Positions 20,690 through 34,484 are shown, counted from the first letter of the stretch. The stretch: 64,000 bases of DNA from Prosopocoilus inquinatus (GCA_036172665.1 CM069870.1:65596212-65660211), one strand, 5' to 3'. Numbers and translations are program-made. The notes: generated by a model from the letters alone, not told the origin.

Positions 20690-22840
20690 CATCTCAAGAT
20701 GAAAATATTTATTAAATGGACTTACCAAAAATTATATGAAACAAAAAACAAAAGTTTAAGACAATTTAAAATCAAACTTTACATGATGTGAAAACAAAAA
20801 GGCCAATTGATACGATTGATAAAAAATCAGTTTTTTAAATTCTGATTGGTCGTTTAAGCAGTATTTTTTATTTTTAAAATTCTTGAAAGATTTAAATATT
20901 TCTACTTGTATATTTTTATATTTTTATTTGAGATATTATCGTAATTAAAGTTGAAGCTGAAGTCATGAAGAGTGAAAATAGAGAGAGAGGTAAAGGTTTA
21001 AGGCAGGGCGCCCCCTGAACTGACATGACACTGATATGACAAACGATATTATATGCACGTCTACAAAATAACGCAGGCCTCATTTTTGTCAGTTTCACTT
21101 TGGTGTTAGTTGCGAGAGTTATGAAAGACAATTTAGATTTTATAATCATTTATGTGTCATTTCGGCCAAAACATACTGACAAGCAAATATTTCACCATTG
21201 AGTTTAAACGAGTAACATGCATGTAATATCACTTGTCATATCAATGTCCTATTAGTTCAGTCGGCGCTTGACCTAAAATAGGGCGAACAAGCGATGGTTA
21301 AGGTTAAAATTTCTTTATTGACATTTCCTGTATCATCATATTCGACCCCCGCGCGTACGTTACAAACTATATTAAAAAAAAAGATCCGACAGCAAGAAGC
21401 AAATTTTTATCGACAGTTCTTTGTTGTTCGTAACCTTTTCCGGGAATCATCAAAAAGATAATGCGCCACTCAAACAAAATTGCACGCGGGGCACTCAACG
21501 GCAAACCTCCGGCTTTTTTTATACGTTTTTTTTTTGTCCTCATTCGCTTTCATAAAAGCTTCTCATCACACTAAAACTTTATTGAAATGACAAACAATGT
21601 ACTACTTAATGAACGGGCAACGCAAGAAACTCCAAGAGAACGCAGCAGCAGCTTTCAACGCAAAAGCGATTCCAATAAAATATTTAACGCGGAACGTAAA
21701 GGCAACACGACAAAAAAATAAATAATAAATAAAGCCCGCGCGAATTAACTTTTATCGCGTACAACACAATATCTTGTAAAGCAATATATTATTTTCCGCC
21801 TAACTACCTTGAATGCGGGGAGCAATATTTTATGGCTGAAAGTTAAGACATAAATTCGCGGCCCCGCTATTGTCCTACCCCCCGGGCGCTATTTTGCTAA
21901 GTGAATTTGGAACACATTGTGTGTGTGTGTGGATATAGAAGTTAAGTTTATAATAAAATCTGGCCGACTCGACTATCTGCCAGGACAGAGCCGGATCTGG
22001 AATTGTTCCGTTTATTGTTTAATCAAAATTGTAATGGCGACGTAAAAATTGGAAATTTTATGTGTTCATCACCGAGGGTTTAATATTCGCCGCAGTGGTG
22101 GAATGATCGCGTTCCGGAATTAAAATAACGAGCTGATTCCGCTAATATTATTATAACACACATGTATGCGTTTGACTAATGAATGCGGTTAACCATTATT
22201 CAGTTAGCATCAACAGCGTCTGTCTGTTCAACAGGACGAACAGTAATAATTAAATTATCCAGAGTAATGCACTGTGTATGTTTGTGTGCGAGACACACTG
22301 CGAAAACCATTTTGTCTAGTTAATCGCACAATTCCAGTAAAAGTTGCTTTTTTTTTAATATAATACAAATTTAACTTGCCTTAAAACGAAAATTCTTTTT
22401 TCCTTCTTCTTTTGAGAGAATCCTGCAATTACATCGATCGACTTTAACGTGTACATACATATTTGTGTTTCTCCATCGGAATATCAAATAATTGCATTTC
22501 AGTCCGACACGAAATTCCATTCCGACCGTCCCTGCATGCATGTGCATACAGTCATATACATATATGTATGTACATACATATAATATGAAGCATGTTATTC
22601 TGCCAGGACGTTACTCATTTCCTTGCACGAAGTAAATTACTTCCTAAGGCGGGCTGCTTTAATTTAGAATACGAATATCCGCACGGAGAAAGAGCCCGGC
22701 TACTGGTCGCCCCCGGGTCATGACCATCCTACACAGAAGAGCTTTGGAAAATAATTAACTCGAGCGGCTCAGTTTTTCAAGAATGATCTCATCACTCTGA
22801 ATTATATCGTTTATTTTAGTCGGAATGAAGAGGGAAGAGA
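20690..22840. other. Intergenic sequence, no gene recognised
   Basis: AT-rich sequence with a (GT)n run near 21.92 kb and an alternating TA/TG microsatellite at about 22.55-22.59 kb. No coding or RNA feature can be supported. Confidence 0.5.
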
Positions 22841-22960
22841 GTAATTTTAAGCGCAGGACCTTGCGTCGTAAGTCCTCCGATTGTTTCCTTTAGTAAGGAG
22901 GGAGCTACTCACTTGTTGTAAACAAACGTCTGGACTTTCAATTTTTAAATAGAACTGTTT

Positions 22961-23145
22961 CATCTTTTGCAATCCTCTGTAGGTGCAATTCACATTTTCT
23001 GTGGGTATGACCAAATTATTTAATCTACTCGGCCGGACAGTCAAAACTGCATCATCTTTTGCAATCCTCTGTAAGTGCAGTTCATATTTTCTGTGAGTAT
23101 GACCAAATGATTTAGTTTACGCAGCCAGACTGTGATAAAATGCCG
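22961..23145 (+). repeat. Two tandem ~92-bp repeats
   Basis: CATCTTTTGCAATCCTCTGT begins a unit at 22961 and again at 23053, and both units continue with ATTTTCTGTGNGTATGACCAA. A third diverged unit starts at 24860, so later insertions split an older tandem array. Confidence 0.7.
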
Positions 23146-23240
23146 CCGACATCGTTTTTTTGTGTGACCAAAAAATGGTAAGGAATCGTGGACGAACTAA
23201 TGCAAAGAAGAATAAAATTTTGCTTTATCCTACCCTTCAG

Positions 23241-24332
23241 TATACCGGGTGTCCCGCGCCATGTGCTCACCCTTCTAGAATCTTTATTTATTAATCGATT
23301 ATCCTGAATTTTTTAGACAATAAACTAAACAGAAAATGGAATTTTCCGACATATTGATAGTCGTAATAGGACTTCCGGTTTCGCCGGAAGTGATATCAAC
23401 TGTCTTATTTTAAATGGAACACCCTATATATTTTTACACATTTAAAATCTACGGATCATTACGAGTCCGAATAAGTATCAAGTTAATTTTGGTTTCCATG
23501 ACAACGAAAAAAACTTTTTTATTTTCCAATCTAGAAAGCTATGAATCTCATTTTTTCGATCTAATGCGATCAAGTGTTTCGAAAAAATCACTCCTTTGAT
23601 GGTATTTTGATTTTTAACATTTTTACAGTATTTGAAATATTCATTAGCTCTTAACTCATTTCTTTCGATAGAACCTCATATGTTTCTTAGCTTAGTTCAA
23701 CAGAACATTTTTTTCTGAGTACGCTGATACCAAATACGTCATATTTTCTTGGAAAGTCATTTGAAATAAAGGGAGTGTAAAATTTCAATAAAACATGCTC
23801 TATTTTAAATTATTTTCAAAGAAAATTTGACGTATTTGGTATCAGCGTACTCAGAAAAAAATGTTCTGTTGAACTAAGCTAAGAAACATATCAGGTTCTA
23901 TCGAAAGAAATGAGTTAAGAGCTAATGAAAATTTCAATACAGTAAAAATGTTAAAAATCAAAATACCATCAAAGGAGTGATTTTGTCGAAACACTTGATC
24001 GCGTTAGATCGAAAAAATGCGATTCATAGTTGTCTAGATTGAAAAATAAAAAAGTTTTTTTTTTCGTTATCATGGAAACCAAAATTAACTATTGATACGT
24101 ATTCAGACTCGTAATGATCCATAGATTTTAAATATGTAAAAATATATAGGGTGTTCTATTTAAAATAAGAAAGTTGATATCACTTCCGGCGAAACCGGAA
24201 GTCCTATGACGACTGGAAGTATGTCGAAAAATTCCATTTTTCGTTTAATTTATTGTCTTCAAAATTCAGGTTAATCGATTAATAAATAAAGATCCTAGAA
24301 GGGTGAGCACATGGCGCGGGACACCCGGTATA
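23241..24332. mobile_element. 1,092-bp near-perfect palindrome (fold-back element)
   Basis: The ends read TATACCGGGTGTCCCGCGCC and its exact reverse complement. Sampled positions along both arms pair in register: 23371 pairs with 24202, and 23731 with 23838 after a 4-base indel. Each arm is about 530 bp around a short centre near 23787. The arms include copies of the GGGTGTTCCATTTAAAA motif also found at 3.28 kb. No protein is encoded. I infer a large fold-back or MITE-type DNA transposon; TA or TATA may be the duplicated target. Confidence 0.85.
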
Positions 24333-24540
24333 GGCAAGAAAGGACATCTCAGGAAATTAAAGTCTTAAAACAAGTTTGGTTAAAATCAGAAACGAAATTA
24401 TATAGCTGAGATATTACCAGAATGATGATCCAAATTTTTAATTTTCAGATTACAACCTTTGGTAATGAGGTATTCACATGCTGTAAATAAACATCGAATA
24501 CCATCTGGAGTTTCTATTTTTAGATATAATTGCCTCATCG

Positions 24541-24850
24541 TTGAATTCCTGACTTCCGGTTGGAACCGCGTCTCTCCTCCGATTTCTTCTACTGCCGACG
24601 TTTCGTTCCCCATTGCAGAAGAACTTCCTCAGGCCTGTTGCTGCCGGTGGTCTTGCTGCTGCTTCTTGTAAGTCGTTGAAACTGAGTTGGTATGTCCGTT
24701 GTCGTGGTATTTATAATGGTCGGTGGAGGCAGCGAGGTGGAACGGTGGGGGGGTATTGGTCCGCTGGTCGTTAATGAGATGTTTCCATGTATTGTGAAGG
24801 TAGAAGCCATTATCACGGTTCAAGTTATTGGGGTGTTAGAAAATTTCTAT
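24541..24850 (-). mobile_element. PLE pseudo-LTR fragment inserted in the tandem repeat
   Basis: CTTCCGGTTGGAAC, then TTCTACTGCCGACGTTTCG and a hammerhead core, match the folded pair at 39.85-40.01 kb. The right part (about 24650-24840) has little coding appearance; on the minus strand it gives low-complexity T/P/S/Q text like a PLE C-terminal tail. The fragment interrupts the third unit of the 92-bp repeat family. Confidence 0.55.
24597..24632 (-). ncRNA. Hammerhead ribozyme motif in PLE fragment
   Basis: Minus strand: CTGAGGA core, stem II GTTC...GAAC with a long loop, GAAA, then CGTC with the palindromic ACGU stem III seen in many PLE hammerheads. All invariant core bases are present. Confidence 0.6.
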
Positions 24851-24859
24851 AGATTGCCT

Positions 24860-24955
24860 CATCTTTTGCAATCGTCTGCAGGTGTGGCTCATATTTTCTG
24901 CGGAAATGACCAAATTATTTAGTCTACGCGGTCAGGTAGTCATAAAATGCCGCTC
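24860..24955 (+). repeat. Third, diverged unit of the 92-bp repeat
   Basis: CATCTTTTGCAATCGTCTGC at 24860, with ATGACCAAATTATTTAGTC and ATAAAATGCCGC downstream, aligns with the units at 22961 and 23053. Confidence 0.65.
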
Positions 24956-25058
24956 ACGTCTTTTTCTTGCGCGACTAGATCATGAGAATTACAGATTTTT
25001 GCGAGTTGTTATTTCGACGGAGAGTTTACATTGCGTTCACACTCAACCTTTAAGGCCC

Positions 25059-25281
25059 CTCTACAATAGCCCGGGAATGGAACGGTAACGAGAACGGAAC
25101 GTGAACGGCCTAATATTAATTAGCAACAACGAGCTTACCGGGGCATTATGTATGCTCATATGATTTTGCAGTGATTCAAATTTGCTAACGTTCGTGTTCC
25201 TGTTCCCAGGCAATTGTAGAGGAGACTTAATGCTAATTAATACTGGGACGTTCACTTTCCGTTCCGGTGCTATTGTAGTGG
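25059..25281. mobile_element. Small TIR element (~220 bp)
   Basis: The left arm CTACAATAGCCCGGGAATGG and the inner ATTAATTAGCA pair with TGCTAATTAAT and GGTGCTATTGTAG on the right. It interrupts sequence shared with 23.2 and 25.4 kb. It is non-coding. Confidence 0.6.
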
Positions 25282-25561
25282 AACGTTTAGCGCTAGCGGT
25301 CTTTCTTTACGTCAGTAGTTATTTGATTGGATTTTGACGCTGTAATCTTTTGTCGAAGAAAAGCTTTTGGAATAGGTTATCTGATTATGGAATATATTTT
25401 TAAATTACGTGGACGAATTGAAGCAGAGAAGAATAAAATTTTGCAAAGCGACCTCTAGGCTCCAGTATGCAGGCAAAAAAGGATATATCAGGAAATTAAA
25501 GTCTTAAGGCATATTTGGTTAAAATCAATAAAGAAATTATTTAATATTTACAAACTGTGAA

Positions 25562-26858
25562 ATTATTTAACATTTAGCAACTGTGCTTGCTGTGCTGTTA
25601 CCACAAACAGGATCTAAAACTTTAATTTTCATTAATGGCAATGATTACAAAGGCAGCAATAAAGACAAAACATGTTTCATTCTCAACAACGTTAAAACAC
25701 AGCCAGCAGCTCAGACGTGATGGGCGTGCAAGTTTGCTTAAACACGAAAATATTGAGCGCCACATAATCTCAACTAGAAATGATAAAAGGAAATAAGTCA
25801 GCTTATGCAACTCGTCTGTTGTCATAAAAATATTAACAGGATGTACGATGACAACAACCAAGACACCAGAAGGGTGTGTACCTTGAAGTTGACAGGTGTG
25901 TGTGCGCCGTTATTAAATTTAAAATGTAAGCAATTATCAAAATCCGACTTTAAGTGACAATGAATTTAGAATCTAAATAACTACTAGCGCATCCGCCACT
26001 GGTTTCACATAAACGGTAAATCAAAGGCAAAATCAATTAATCGGTAATTATATTTCTGGCGTTAAGCGCGCAGAGCACGAAACAAACTCAACATGCCGGT
26101 GAAATCGGCCTAAATTCGCAGTCGCAATAAAATCGGAATCTCCCACCTGACTGTTGTTTTCATCTGTCGTCAGTCCGGAACTGCATCCGGGGAGCTGCCG
26201 AAGTCTAAAGCTGAAGGATAAGCGCCGTCAATCGAAGTTAAGGACAATATATGATGATATCGCTGGCGAAAGTTCTTCATAGCTGCATATAAAGGTGATT
26301 TTAATAAACCGAAACGTAAATGTCTGTTGCCCAGCAGGGTCGTCAGAGAAGGTCATCGCAAAAGATCGAAACGTACACCAAGACTTAAACTTTAACCAAA
26401 ACTCAGACCCATACTTAAAACCAAAACTTAAAACCTATGAGGGAAGAGAAGCGCGGTAATAGCAGTTTGAAAGAGCAACAATGCAAAACATCCGAGTTCT
26501 ATTGAAAGGGGGACAAGCTGAGCCAAGCTGCAGAGAGCTTCTGATCCTCCAGGGTACACCATCAACAACCGAACATAGCCGTAGAAATTCAAACAGCTTC
26601 CCCGAAGCCCTTGCCGGTAATGATACAAAACTATATTTTATTTTATTTAATAGGCGGAAACTTACGGATTGTTATAACGGTTTACACTACTATCAGACGA
26701 CAAAAAAATTCAAAATTAACCCTAATCGTTGCTGTTTTAAAATAAAAAGAATAAAATAAAGAAAAGAACACAAATAACTGACAAGCAGGAGAGCCACATA
26801 CATTTACAACTTGGCGTTTTCCGCCTATCCAAAAAAAAAAAATTAATAAACTATATAT
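25562..26858. other. Intergenic sequence, no gene recognised
   Basis: Mixed AT-rich sequence with no open frame that resembles a known family. A poly-A run lies at about 26830-26842 near the start of the inverted duplication. Confidence 0.5.
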
Positions 26859-28682
26859 TGTGGCCTGTTTACCTTTTTTATTAACCTATAAAGGGTTATA
26901 CAGGTGCGAACGGCACTCAGCTTTTTATGGGAGAGCAACAGTCGAGGATTCAATAAATTAAATATTCCAATATGAAGCTGAACAAAACAGAAGTTATATT
27001 TTAACATAAATTTTGAAATTTGAGCGCCACCAAATTTTTTTTATTATTATTAATAAAGGGATAACAAAAGAGCAAACAAAAGAAAATTTGGAAACCCACC
27101 AAAAATGCAAAAATGTTGAATTGAAACGAAATAAATAGAAGAACGTCCAAAAATATAGAAATATATTTAATAAAGTTGTTAAACCAAAACAATGGGTGAT
27201 AAATGTACAATTTAGATTATTTAAGTAAGAAATTTGTAGTTGCATTAAATTTGATAATAAATATGACTGAATACGTTATTATAAATTGACAGTTTGATAA
27301 GTTGCACGATATTGAATTCAATTTCGTTTCACATTGATAATACATAGAAATACTTTTCTTTAAATGGTAGCCCTAAAGGCAAATTAATTCTCAACTGAGT
27401 AATTAAATATTAAATGACCAAAATATTATTAATTATGTTAAATATAAATTATTAGTAAAAACATGAATTATTATGTAAACAAAGTACGTTAACTAAATCG
27501 TAACAAAACTTTACAATAGTAAGTAGATTAATATTAAACCAAGAAAAATTGTTATGTAAATATTTAAGATATTTTATGTGTGATGAAATCCTGAAGGGTA
27601 TTGAATAAATTTATTAAACTTAGAAAGAATGGTTTTGAAGAGCGCAAATATATCCGGGTAAAATAAAAGAAGAATTTGACCTGCTACTGTCGATCCACAC
27701 CAATGCCAGAAGTTCCTGTGTTTTTTTTTTCCAGCTCATCATAGCCCATACGGCGATCGAACATGCTTCGTGAAGGAGGCGACAGCAAGGTAACGATTTC
27801 TTCGCTATTTCATTGATTGATATGTTATGAACGACGGAGGAATTTCAGCACTTGGCCAACGGACGATTTCGACTGAAGTAATTAACTTAAGGAAAGGTAA
27901 AACCTCCCTCGAATTTTCCTAAGAAAAATTTCCATTAGTGCCGTGGCACGAGCTTCCGGTAGCAACACAATGTTTTTGCAAAAATCCAACGAAAAAGAAA
28001 GAAATATTGCAATTAACTTACCCCTTTATGTTTATGGTGAAACAAAAGACATTATTAAACGTGAAATTAACTTGGATGACCAAGAAAATGGTAACTAAAT
28101 GTTAATTTTTAAATGAATACTTAAACAACCATCATATTGGCTAGGATTCAAAACGGCAACTGCCCCTCGAAGTTTGAAATCGTCGGCCAATCCCACCGCT
28201 CAGCTTAATCCGACCAATGAGGTGTGAGAGGGTAAGTTCAGACACGTAAGGCCGTTTGACGAAGAACTTCGAATGCAGCCCAATGATACAGTATTGCCAA
28301 TTCTATAAATCAATGTGAATGAAAATAAACAGATGAATAAATTACAATGTAAATTGTTGCAACATTCCTTTAAAGTGGTAAATGACAAAATCAAAATACA
28401 AAGAGACAAACAACATGTAATCATATATGTAAACTCGTCCAATAACAACTGCGAAGTTAGTCACACAAAAGTAAACAACATCAGTTTAACCTTAAAATCA
28501 ATACAATCGATTTAGTGCTGAAGCGTGAAACAATGAGAAATTTTGCGAGGAGAATATTTTACGAGGTAAATAGCCATATTAATTTAATCATAATTTAACA
28601 ATATACTGATGGGATGCTAAAAAAAGATACAACAGATCCAAGATGCACATTTACAAACACCGTGTCATTTTAAATGTGACAA
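26859..28682 (+). repeat. Inverted long duplication, copy 1
   Basis: This block reappears in reverse orientation at 51242-52833, about 22.6 kb away. Sampled stretches are nearly identical throughout. Copy 1 carries about 235 bp (about 28384-28620) absent from copy 2. It contains no recognisable gene; a 66-aa frame at 28315-28515 shares only its first ~23 residues with the frame in copy 2. The class is unknown; it could be a segmental duplication or an uncharacterised non-autonomous element. Confidence 0.8.
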
Positions 28683-31600
28683 TATCGATATCGAGATGAT
28701 TACTGAATGTAATAAACACATGCGAAATCAACGAACCAGAACTTCGCTTCGCATTGATGTACGAAAAAAATGAGTTCGAACGAATCAAAACTGAAATGAC
28801 ATAAGTCAGAGCCAACCGAATAAAAGCTGATGTCAAAAGGAGCCAACAGCGATGAATGTCAAGTGTGAAGACTATTTGTAACTCCGCCAAACCGCCAAAA
28901 TAACAAGCGGACAGAAAGCTTACTTCGCAGGAAATAAAACAGCACAAAAAACCTGACGCGACGTTCAGTGTTCGAAATAGGCAGTCTAGGCGGACAAAAA
29001 CTCTTTACGATAATTTTGAGAAATGTTGCCTTTAGTTGCTTCAACAAAGACTGTATTTCAATAAATTAAAAAAAAAATTCTCCCTGAAAATAATTCTCAG
29101 TTATGTTATTAGTGTTACCGTAGTTATAGATTTAACGACACTGCTAATACCCTTTCAATGCTATTTGGTACGTGAAGTTTGTTTATTTATTTCTGTGAGT
29201 CTTATAATATTAGCATTCTTTAAAGTGCCATGAACGCAACGGCAGAAGGTATATGAACTTCTCATTTAATACTATTTGTATTTCGTTTTGCGCGTTACTT
29301 AAAAATGTAATTTGTTATATCTTATCTTATTTTACTTTTGTTTACTTAAACTGTTCATTTCGACCACTGTGCGACGTCGAGCTTTACAACCCAGTCTCGA
29401 CGTTAAAATAAACAATCAGTTTAATTCCCACGAAAAATCATGAAACACCACATGTGTTGATTTGGTTTAGTTTTATTTCCAATCCAAATTTTCTTACTTC
29501 TTATGATTCTTTGGCTCGTTGTAACTGGTATTGCGAAGATCTTGCCCTTACATTGGCATTCGTTATAATTGAAACGTCAGTTCTTTATGCTTTATGCTTC
29601 CTGTATGAAGTTGAAGAGAGTCTCATTATTTTACCTCATATACTTGTATTTAATCTCTTTCCATGCCATCTTACTTCTTGTTTTCAATATTTCAATATTC
29701 AATAAGCTTCAACTAATAACCAATGAAACGAAATGTGGGAAGTCTTAAAGCAGAGGGAGAGTCCAACAGATTAGATTAAAGCAGCTCGGAATATTTATTA
29801 GTAAGAGCAAAATAAGCAAAAGAAAATTCAAGTTTCTGTTTATACAATTATTAATTTGCATGTTTAATCGTTATAGTTACTTAAATTCAAAAACTTACAA
29901 AAATTTGATGGTCTGGTAAAAAAATACTTGAACATAAAATTATTAAATAAAGCGAGAACATTTTCTAAAATTAGGAAAACAAGCGCTTTATTGTGTTTAG
30001 TATCGCTACCACCTACATAGTTCAGGCGAGAAAATAATTTTCCCGTAAAGAACAAATTGCCTGTTTCGTCGTCGTAACGCTGCGAAACCCTTCAATTAAG
30101 GGACAGCAGCGGCGCGAAGCGAACAGGAGACACAAAGCATAACTCAAAAACAGTTTCAAAGTAACGTTTTCGTAACAGTATCTTAAGTGGTTTATTTCAC
30201 ATTTAGGCAGGCAGCACCCCAGAGCTCCTTTTCGGCGCGCGCGTAGGCGTATTATATGACCGCAATAATTTTAAGCACTCCGGGGGCGGCGCTCAGTTAT
30301 TCCGGGGCTTATATTTTTTTCGTGTCATCACCGCCACGTGTTTGTGACACTCACGAATAATTTCAGAGTTTATTATTAGGATGATTGTCCTGCAATTGGC
30401 GGTCCTTTTTTTCTGCTGTTTGCGAACGACGCGACGTGACGCATTCTATTGTAAGTACCTTGCCTCTAGGAACATATTTGTACTGGGGTTTCACTTAAAA
30501 AAAAATCATTATAATCATTTCTAACGTAATATATTTTGCTTAACCCTGTGTTATCTGGAAAGAAAAGCGATTAATTTTTTAATCATTATTACACGTAGGT
30601 ATTGTACAGCGATGGAAAGGCATCAGAAACGCTCTATTTCACTCATACTCCTGCATAAGACAACTGTCATCTTTTCCAATACCCCATACAGAGACGTAAC
30701 CATGTATCGTAATAAGTTCATTCAAACGCCTTTCATCCATTTATGTACATTCTGTATAATTTGAGATTTTCTTTCTTTTTTGATGAACAATTAGGTCCAC
30801 TTTGAATTTATTGTTTTCTTATTATTAAAGTTTTGAACTGCAGTGCGTTATAATTTCATCAGAACTAAATGTGTGGTTTAAAATTTGGAAACCTAACTGT
30901 ATATTTGAGTTGTTATTGTGATTGACAACCATCACCTCATCTTCAATCGTAATTTAAACCATTCTGTTTAATTTTTTGTATATTCGTACTCGGGGTCGTA
31001 AAACATTTAAGGAAGAAAAAAATCAGGTATCAAAAAATGAAGAAGAAGAAACGGCGAGAAAATTAGAATCTGAGACTAAACTAAACAGTAAATAGAGAAA
31101 ATGGGAAAACGACTTGACGGAATTACAGAAACGTAATACAATAGGAAATTCTAAAAGTCTGAAGTGTGTTACGTAGTAACAAAAAGAGCGTTTTGCGCGT
31201 TTTGACCATAATTTGTGGGACTGCGCCAACCGTAACTTACCATGCTTCTCAAAGTAAGGTCGGTCGTTCCCTCGGAGTCTATGGTGTGAATAGGAAATGC
31301 GTAAATGTGCCCACTCAGTGAAGACGACGTAAGAGTTTCGAAGAGCGACAATCAGCAAACGTTACGCAATCTAGAAGTAGATGATGATACACGGCCAGGA
31401 AAGTATATCGCTGTACTTCCCCGGAAGAGACTTCTCCGTTGGCAAATCCCCAAATGAAATTGATATGGATATAAAAAGACAGATGTGATCGTTCCGACGC
31501 CTTCCAAAAATATACGTACCCCAAAAAAGGAAATAACTTTAAGTTAAGCCAAAAATAGCGTATTTATTAAAGCACACAGAAAGAAAAGACGTGTACGTGT

Positions 31601-34165
31601 GCGACCCCGAATAAGGTTAACGGCCGCAGAAATCTCAAATATATTCAAATTTATACAGCCCAAACCATAGGGTGTTGGCGGCATGAGTACTCTCGCGTTG
31701 CTCAGTTTCTTAGCACGGAAAACAAATATCAACAATTAAAGGCGTGAAGCGCACAGGCCCAAGTAATAGCAAATTAAATAACCAAAACACTAAGGAGAAA
31801 GGCTCCAAAATGTACGTGAATACTATCTGAACAGAGACAAATACAATTTAACAGTTAACAAAACCAAACAAAATTTGGCAAAATATGGGACAACTACAAT
31901 GTAAATAAACTGTAAAAGTAAAAATAATAACTTGCCTGACTAAGTTATCATAGCAAGCTAAATAACCCTCCCGCCGAATTCGTCGGTGAAAAATAAAGTA
32001 AACCCATACGAGACCCCACCACTGGCTCGAAGCCCGCCCGCGGAATGACGTCACGCAACTTGTTTCCGAGGGCGAGACAAGAAAAGTGTCTTCTCAATCC
32101 CTTCGGGGCAGTACGTTGATGGGACGACCGGAACAGATCTAACTTTTCTTCTCCCAGCAAAATGCACGAGGAGAACTCGTCGTCTCTGGAAGTTTAGAAC
32201 AACGCTCACGGGGTTAATAGAAGCTGCAATCACCCTGCACCTAATCGGCCGGTAAAAATCTGCCCAGGACTACTTGCTAGAAGGAAGAAAATGTGTGAGA
32301 TTAACGAGAACGAGCGGTAAACGCACGTGGAAAACGACGAAGTAACACAATGGAGAATCAATACGGCGCTTACCTTGCTAAGTATAGCATGCCGGAAATA
32401 GAATCTCACGTCCCTCAAAACCGAACAAACGGCCCCAAAACCAGCTGGGACTGCAACAACGAAGTGACTGAAATCCGATCACATTGGTGGATTTACCGAT
32501 CCGTCAACAAACGATCCAAAAATAAAATCCAGGTCACAACGCGTTCAAAAACGTGACCAATACTTAGCAGCTTGTTCGTTCGCCATCGTAAAGGGAGTGA
32601 ACGACTCTTTGGCAATACCACTTAACACTGGGAGAAGCCCTACCAGCTACCATCCGCAATGCTACCATCACGCACGCATAAAGAAAAGTCTACCCGACCG
32701 GAACGGTCAATACGATATTGTTGGAGATGTTGCTGCCGTTCAAATTGAGGCTATTTTTTAAAATGACGGTTAATGGAAATTCAAATTCGAGTTCTGCGTA
32801 TGTAGCACTTTGATTTAGCACGGAAATTCCGCGAGCTAAGCTCGAACCGATGTGCTTTACCTTAATATGCTTGGCTGTACAACATACGGTTTATATCTGT
32901 TCTGGAATTTGTGAGAATGGAAATCGCATGAAAAACTAAAAAAAGAAACTTTACCCTGGCCACAACAAAGATAGCAAACGAAATATCCCCTAAATAAAGA
33001 AAAAACGTGAAGTGATTATATTATTTACAAATTTTACCAGATTATTAGACTTTGCTAACGTGTGCTCTATCTTAATATGTTTTGCAACTAATACTATTCT
33101 TCTGGAATTTACAAGAACGCAAATAAAACTGAAAATGACACCTTGATTAAGTAAACTGATGTCGCAATCGACATGAAAAATGTTCCTTACTTCAGAAACG
33201 TAATAATTAATCATTCTTTTGTAACGGACGCGGTTTATTTTTCTACTAAATTTAGGGATGGTCAGCCTCCATACTTACCCAAAACTCTTTTACCCTGAAT
33301 AACACGAAACCACCCCCGCGTATATATATGGAAAACTCAACCTGCTCTTTTGACCAACGAGCCACCGTTTGAAAACAATTTTCTTATTCGGTAGCCGGTT
33401 TCAGTTAAAAGCCAAAAATATACTTTCAACTGTGTTTTCCTCGAAAAGTCGAAATAGTTGCCTGAAGACTGTCAAATTTCCCCTGTTGATGTCTTTCTCC
33501 TTACGAGGATGTCCACTCCGGCATTCTTTATGAAGGGTGAACTTAAAATTAACAAATTAAAAGAAAATAGTAATTTTAACAAATCTATTAAAAAGAAATA
33601 CTAAGGAAATAATAACAAAATAACAACTGACGTGTTGATAGTTTATAAGCACAATAGTTTATAAGCACAAATCTTTTATATTTTCAAAAACGTTATACGT
33701 AAGAAATCAAAATTCTACAAAAATATAATACTTAATAAAAAGGGAGGGAGATAGAGGAGGATTGATCGGATTGATCTATCGATTGCAGTGATTAATTTTT
33801 TAAACGGTATATTAGCTCGCCAAACTGAATCGAATATTCTTCTTGTATTCCGAAGCTTAAGAAGGCACAATGATTTCATATAAAATAAATGAAAGACTTT
33901 GTTCGAAACGGGTTTAGATACAGTAAAAAACACTTGGCGGGAAAAACTTTTGCCTTCCGTTCACGAATTTCTAACTAAGAGAAAATACAGAATTTAACAA
34001 AACAAAATTAAATCCGAAATTTAATTCAGAATCGCCCGTTACAAGGAGACGCGAGCTTTTTTTTCGAAGCTGAAGGAATTTGGAACTAACTGTAATTCAA
34101 ATGATTATGGTTTTTTTGAACTATCTCGCGACTCCCCCCCCCCCCCCGCGTACCTGCGACGAGCT
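28683..34165. other. Long stretch without recognisable genes
   Basis: AT-rich sequence with small open frames only (up to 111 aa at 31023-31358 minus), none resembling a known family. Weakly repeated text occurs at 32.85-32.95 and 33.06-33.14 kb (TGTGCTCTATCTTAATATG versus TGTGCTTTACCTTAATATG, each followed by TTCTGGAATTT). A run of C lies at about 34134-34147. Confidence 0.5.
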
Positions 34166-34172
34166 TCTACAG

Positions 34173-34484
34173 TAGACGCTCTCAAGAGCTACATGGCGAA
34201 ACAATGTCATTTTGCGCTGTTTTCCCGAACTTCCCACGGGCTTCAGACCAAAGCCTGGGATGCTGAATCGACAGAACGTTCCAGATTAAACAGAAAATGA
34301 AACATGACGATTTTGTAAAATATTGTATTAGACGCTCTCAACAGCTATATAACGTAACAATGTAATTTTGCGCTGTTTTTCCAAGTTTTCCATGGGATCC
34401 AGACCAAAGCGTGGGATGCTGAATCGACAGAACGTTCCAGATTAAATAGAAAATGAAACATAAAAATCTTGTATTGCGTTTAGT
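34173..34484 (+). repeat. Two tandem ~156-bp repeats
   Basis: TAGACGCTCTCAAGAGCTA at 34173 and TAGACGCTCTCAACAGCTA at 34329 begin units that both contain TGGGATGCTGAATCGACAGA and ACGTTCCAGATTAAA. Confidence 0.8.
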
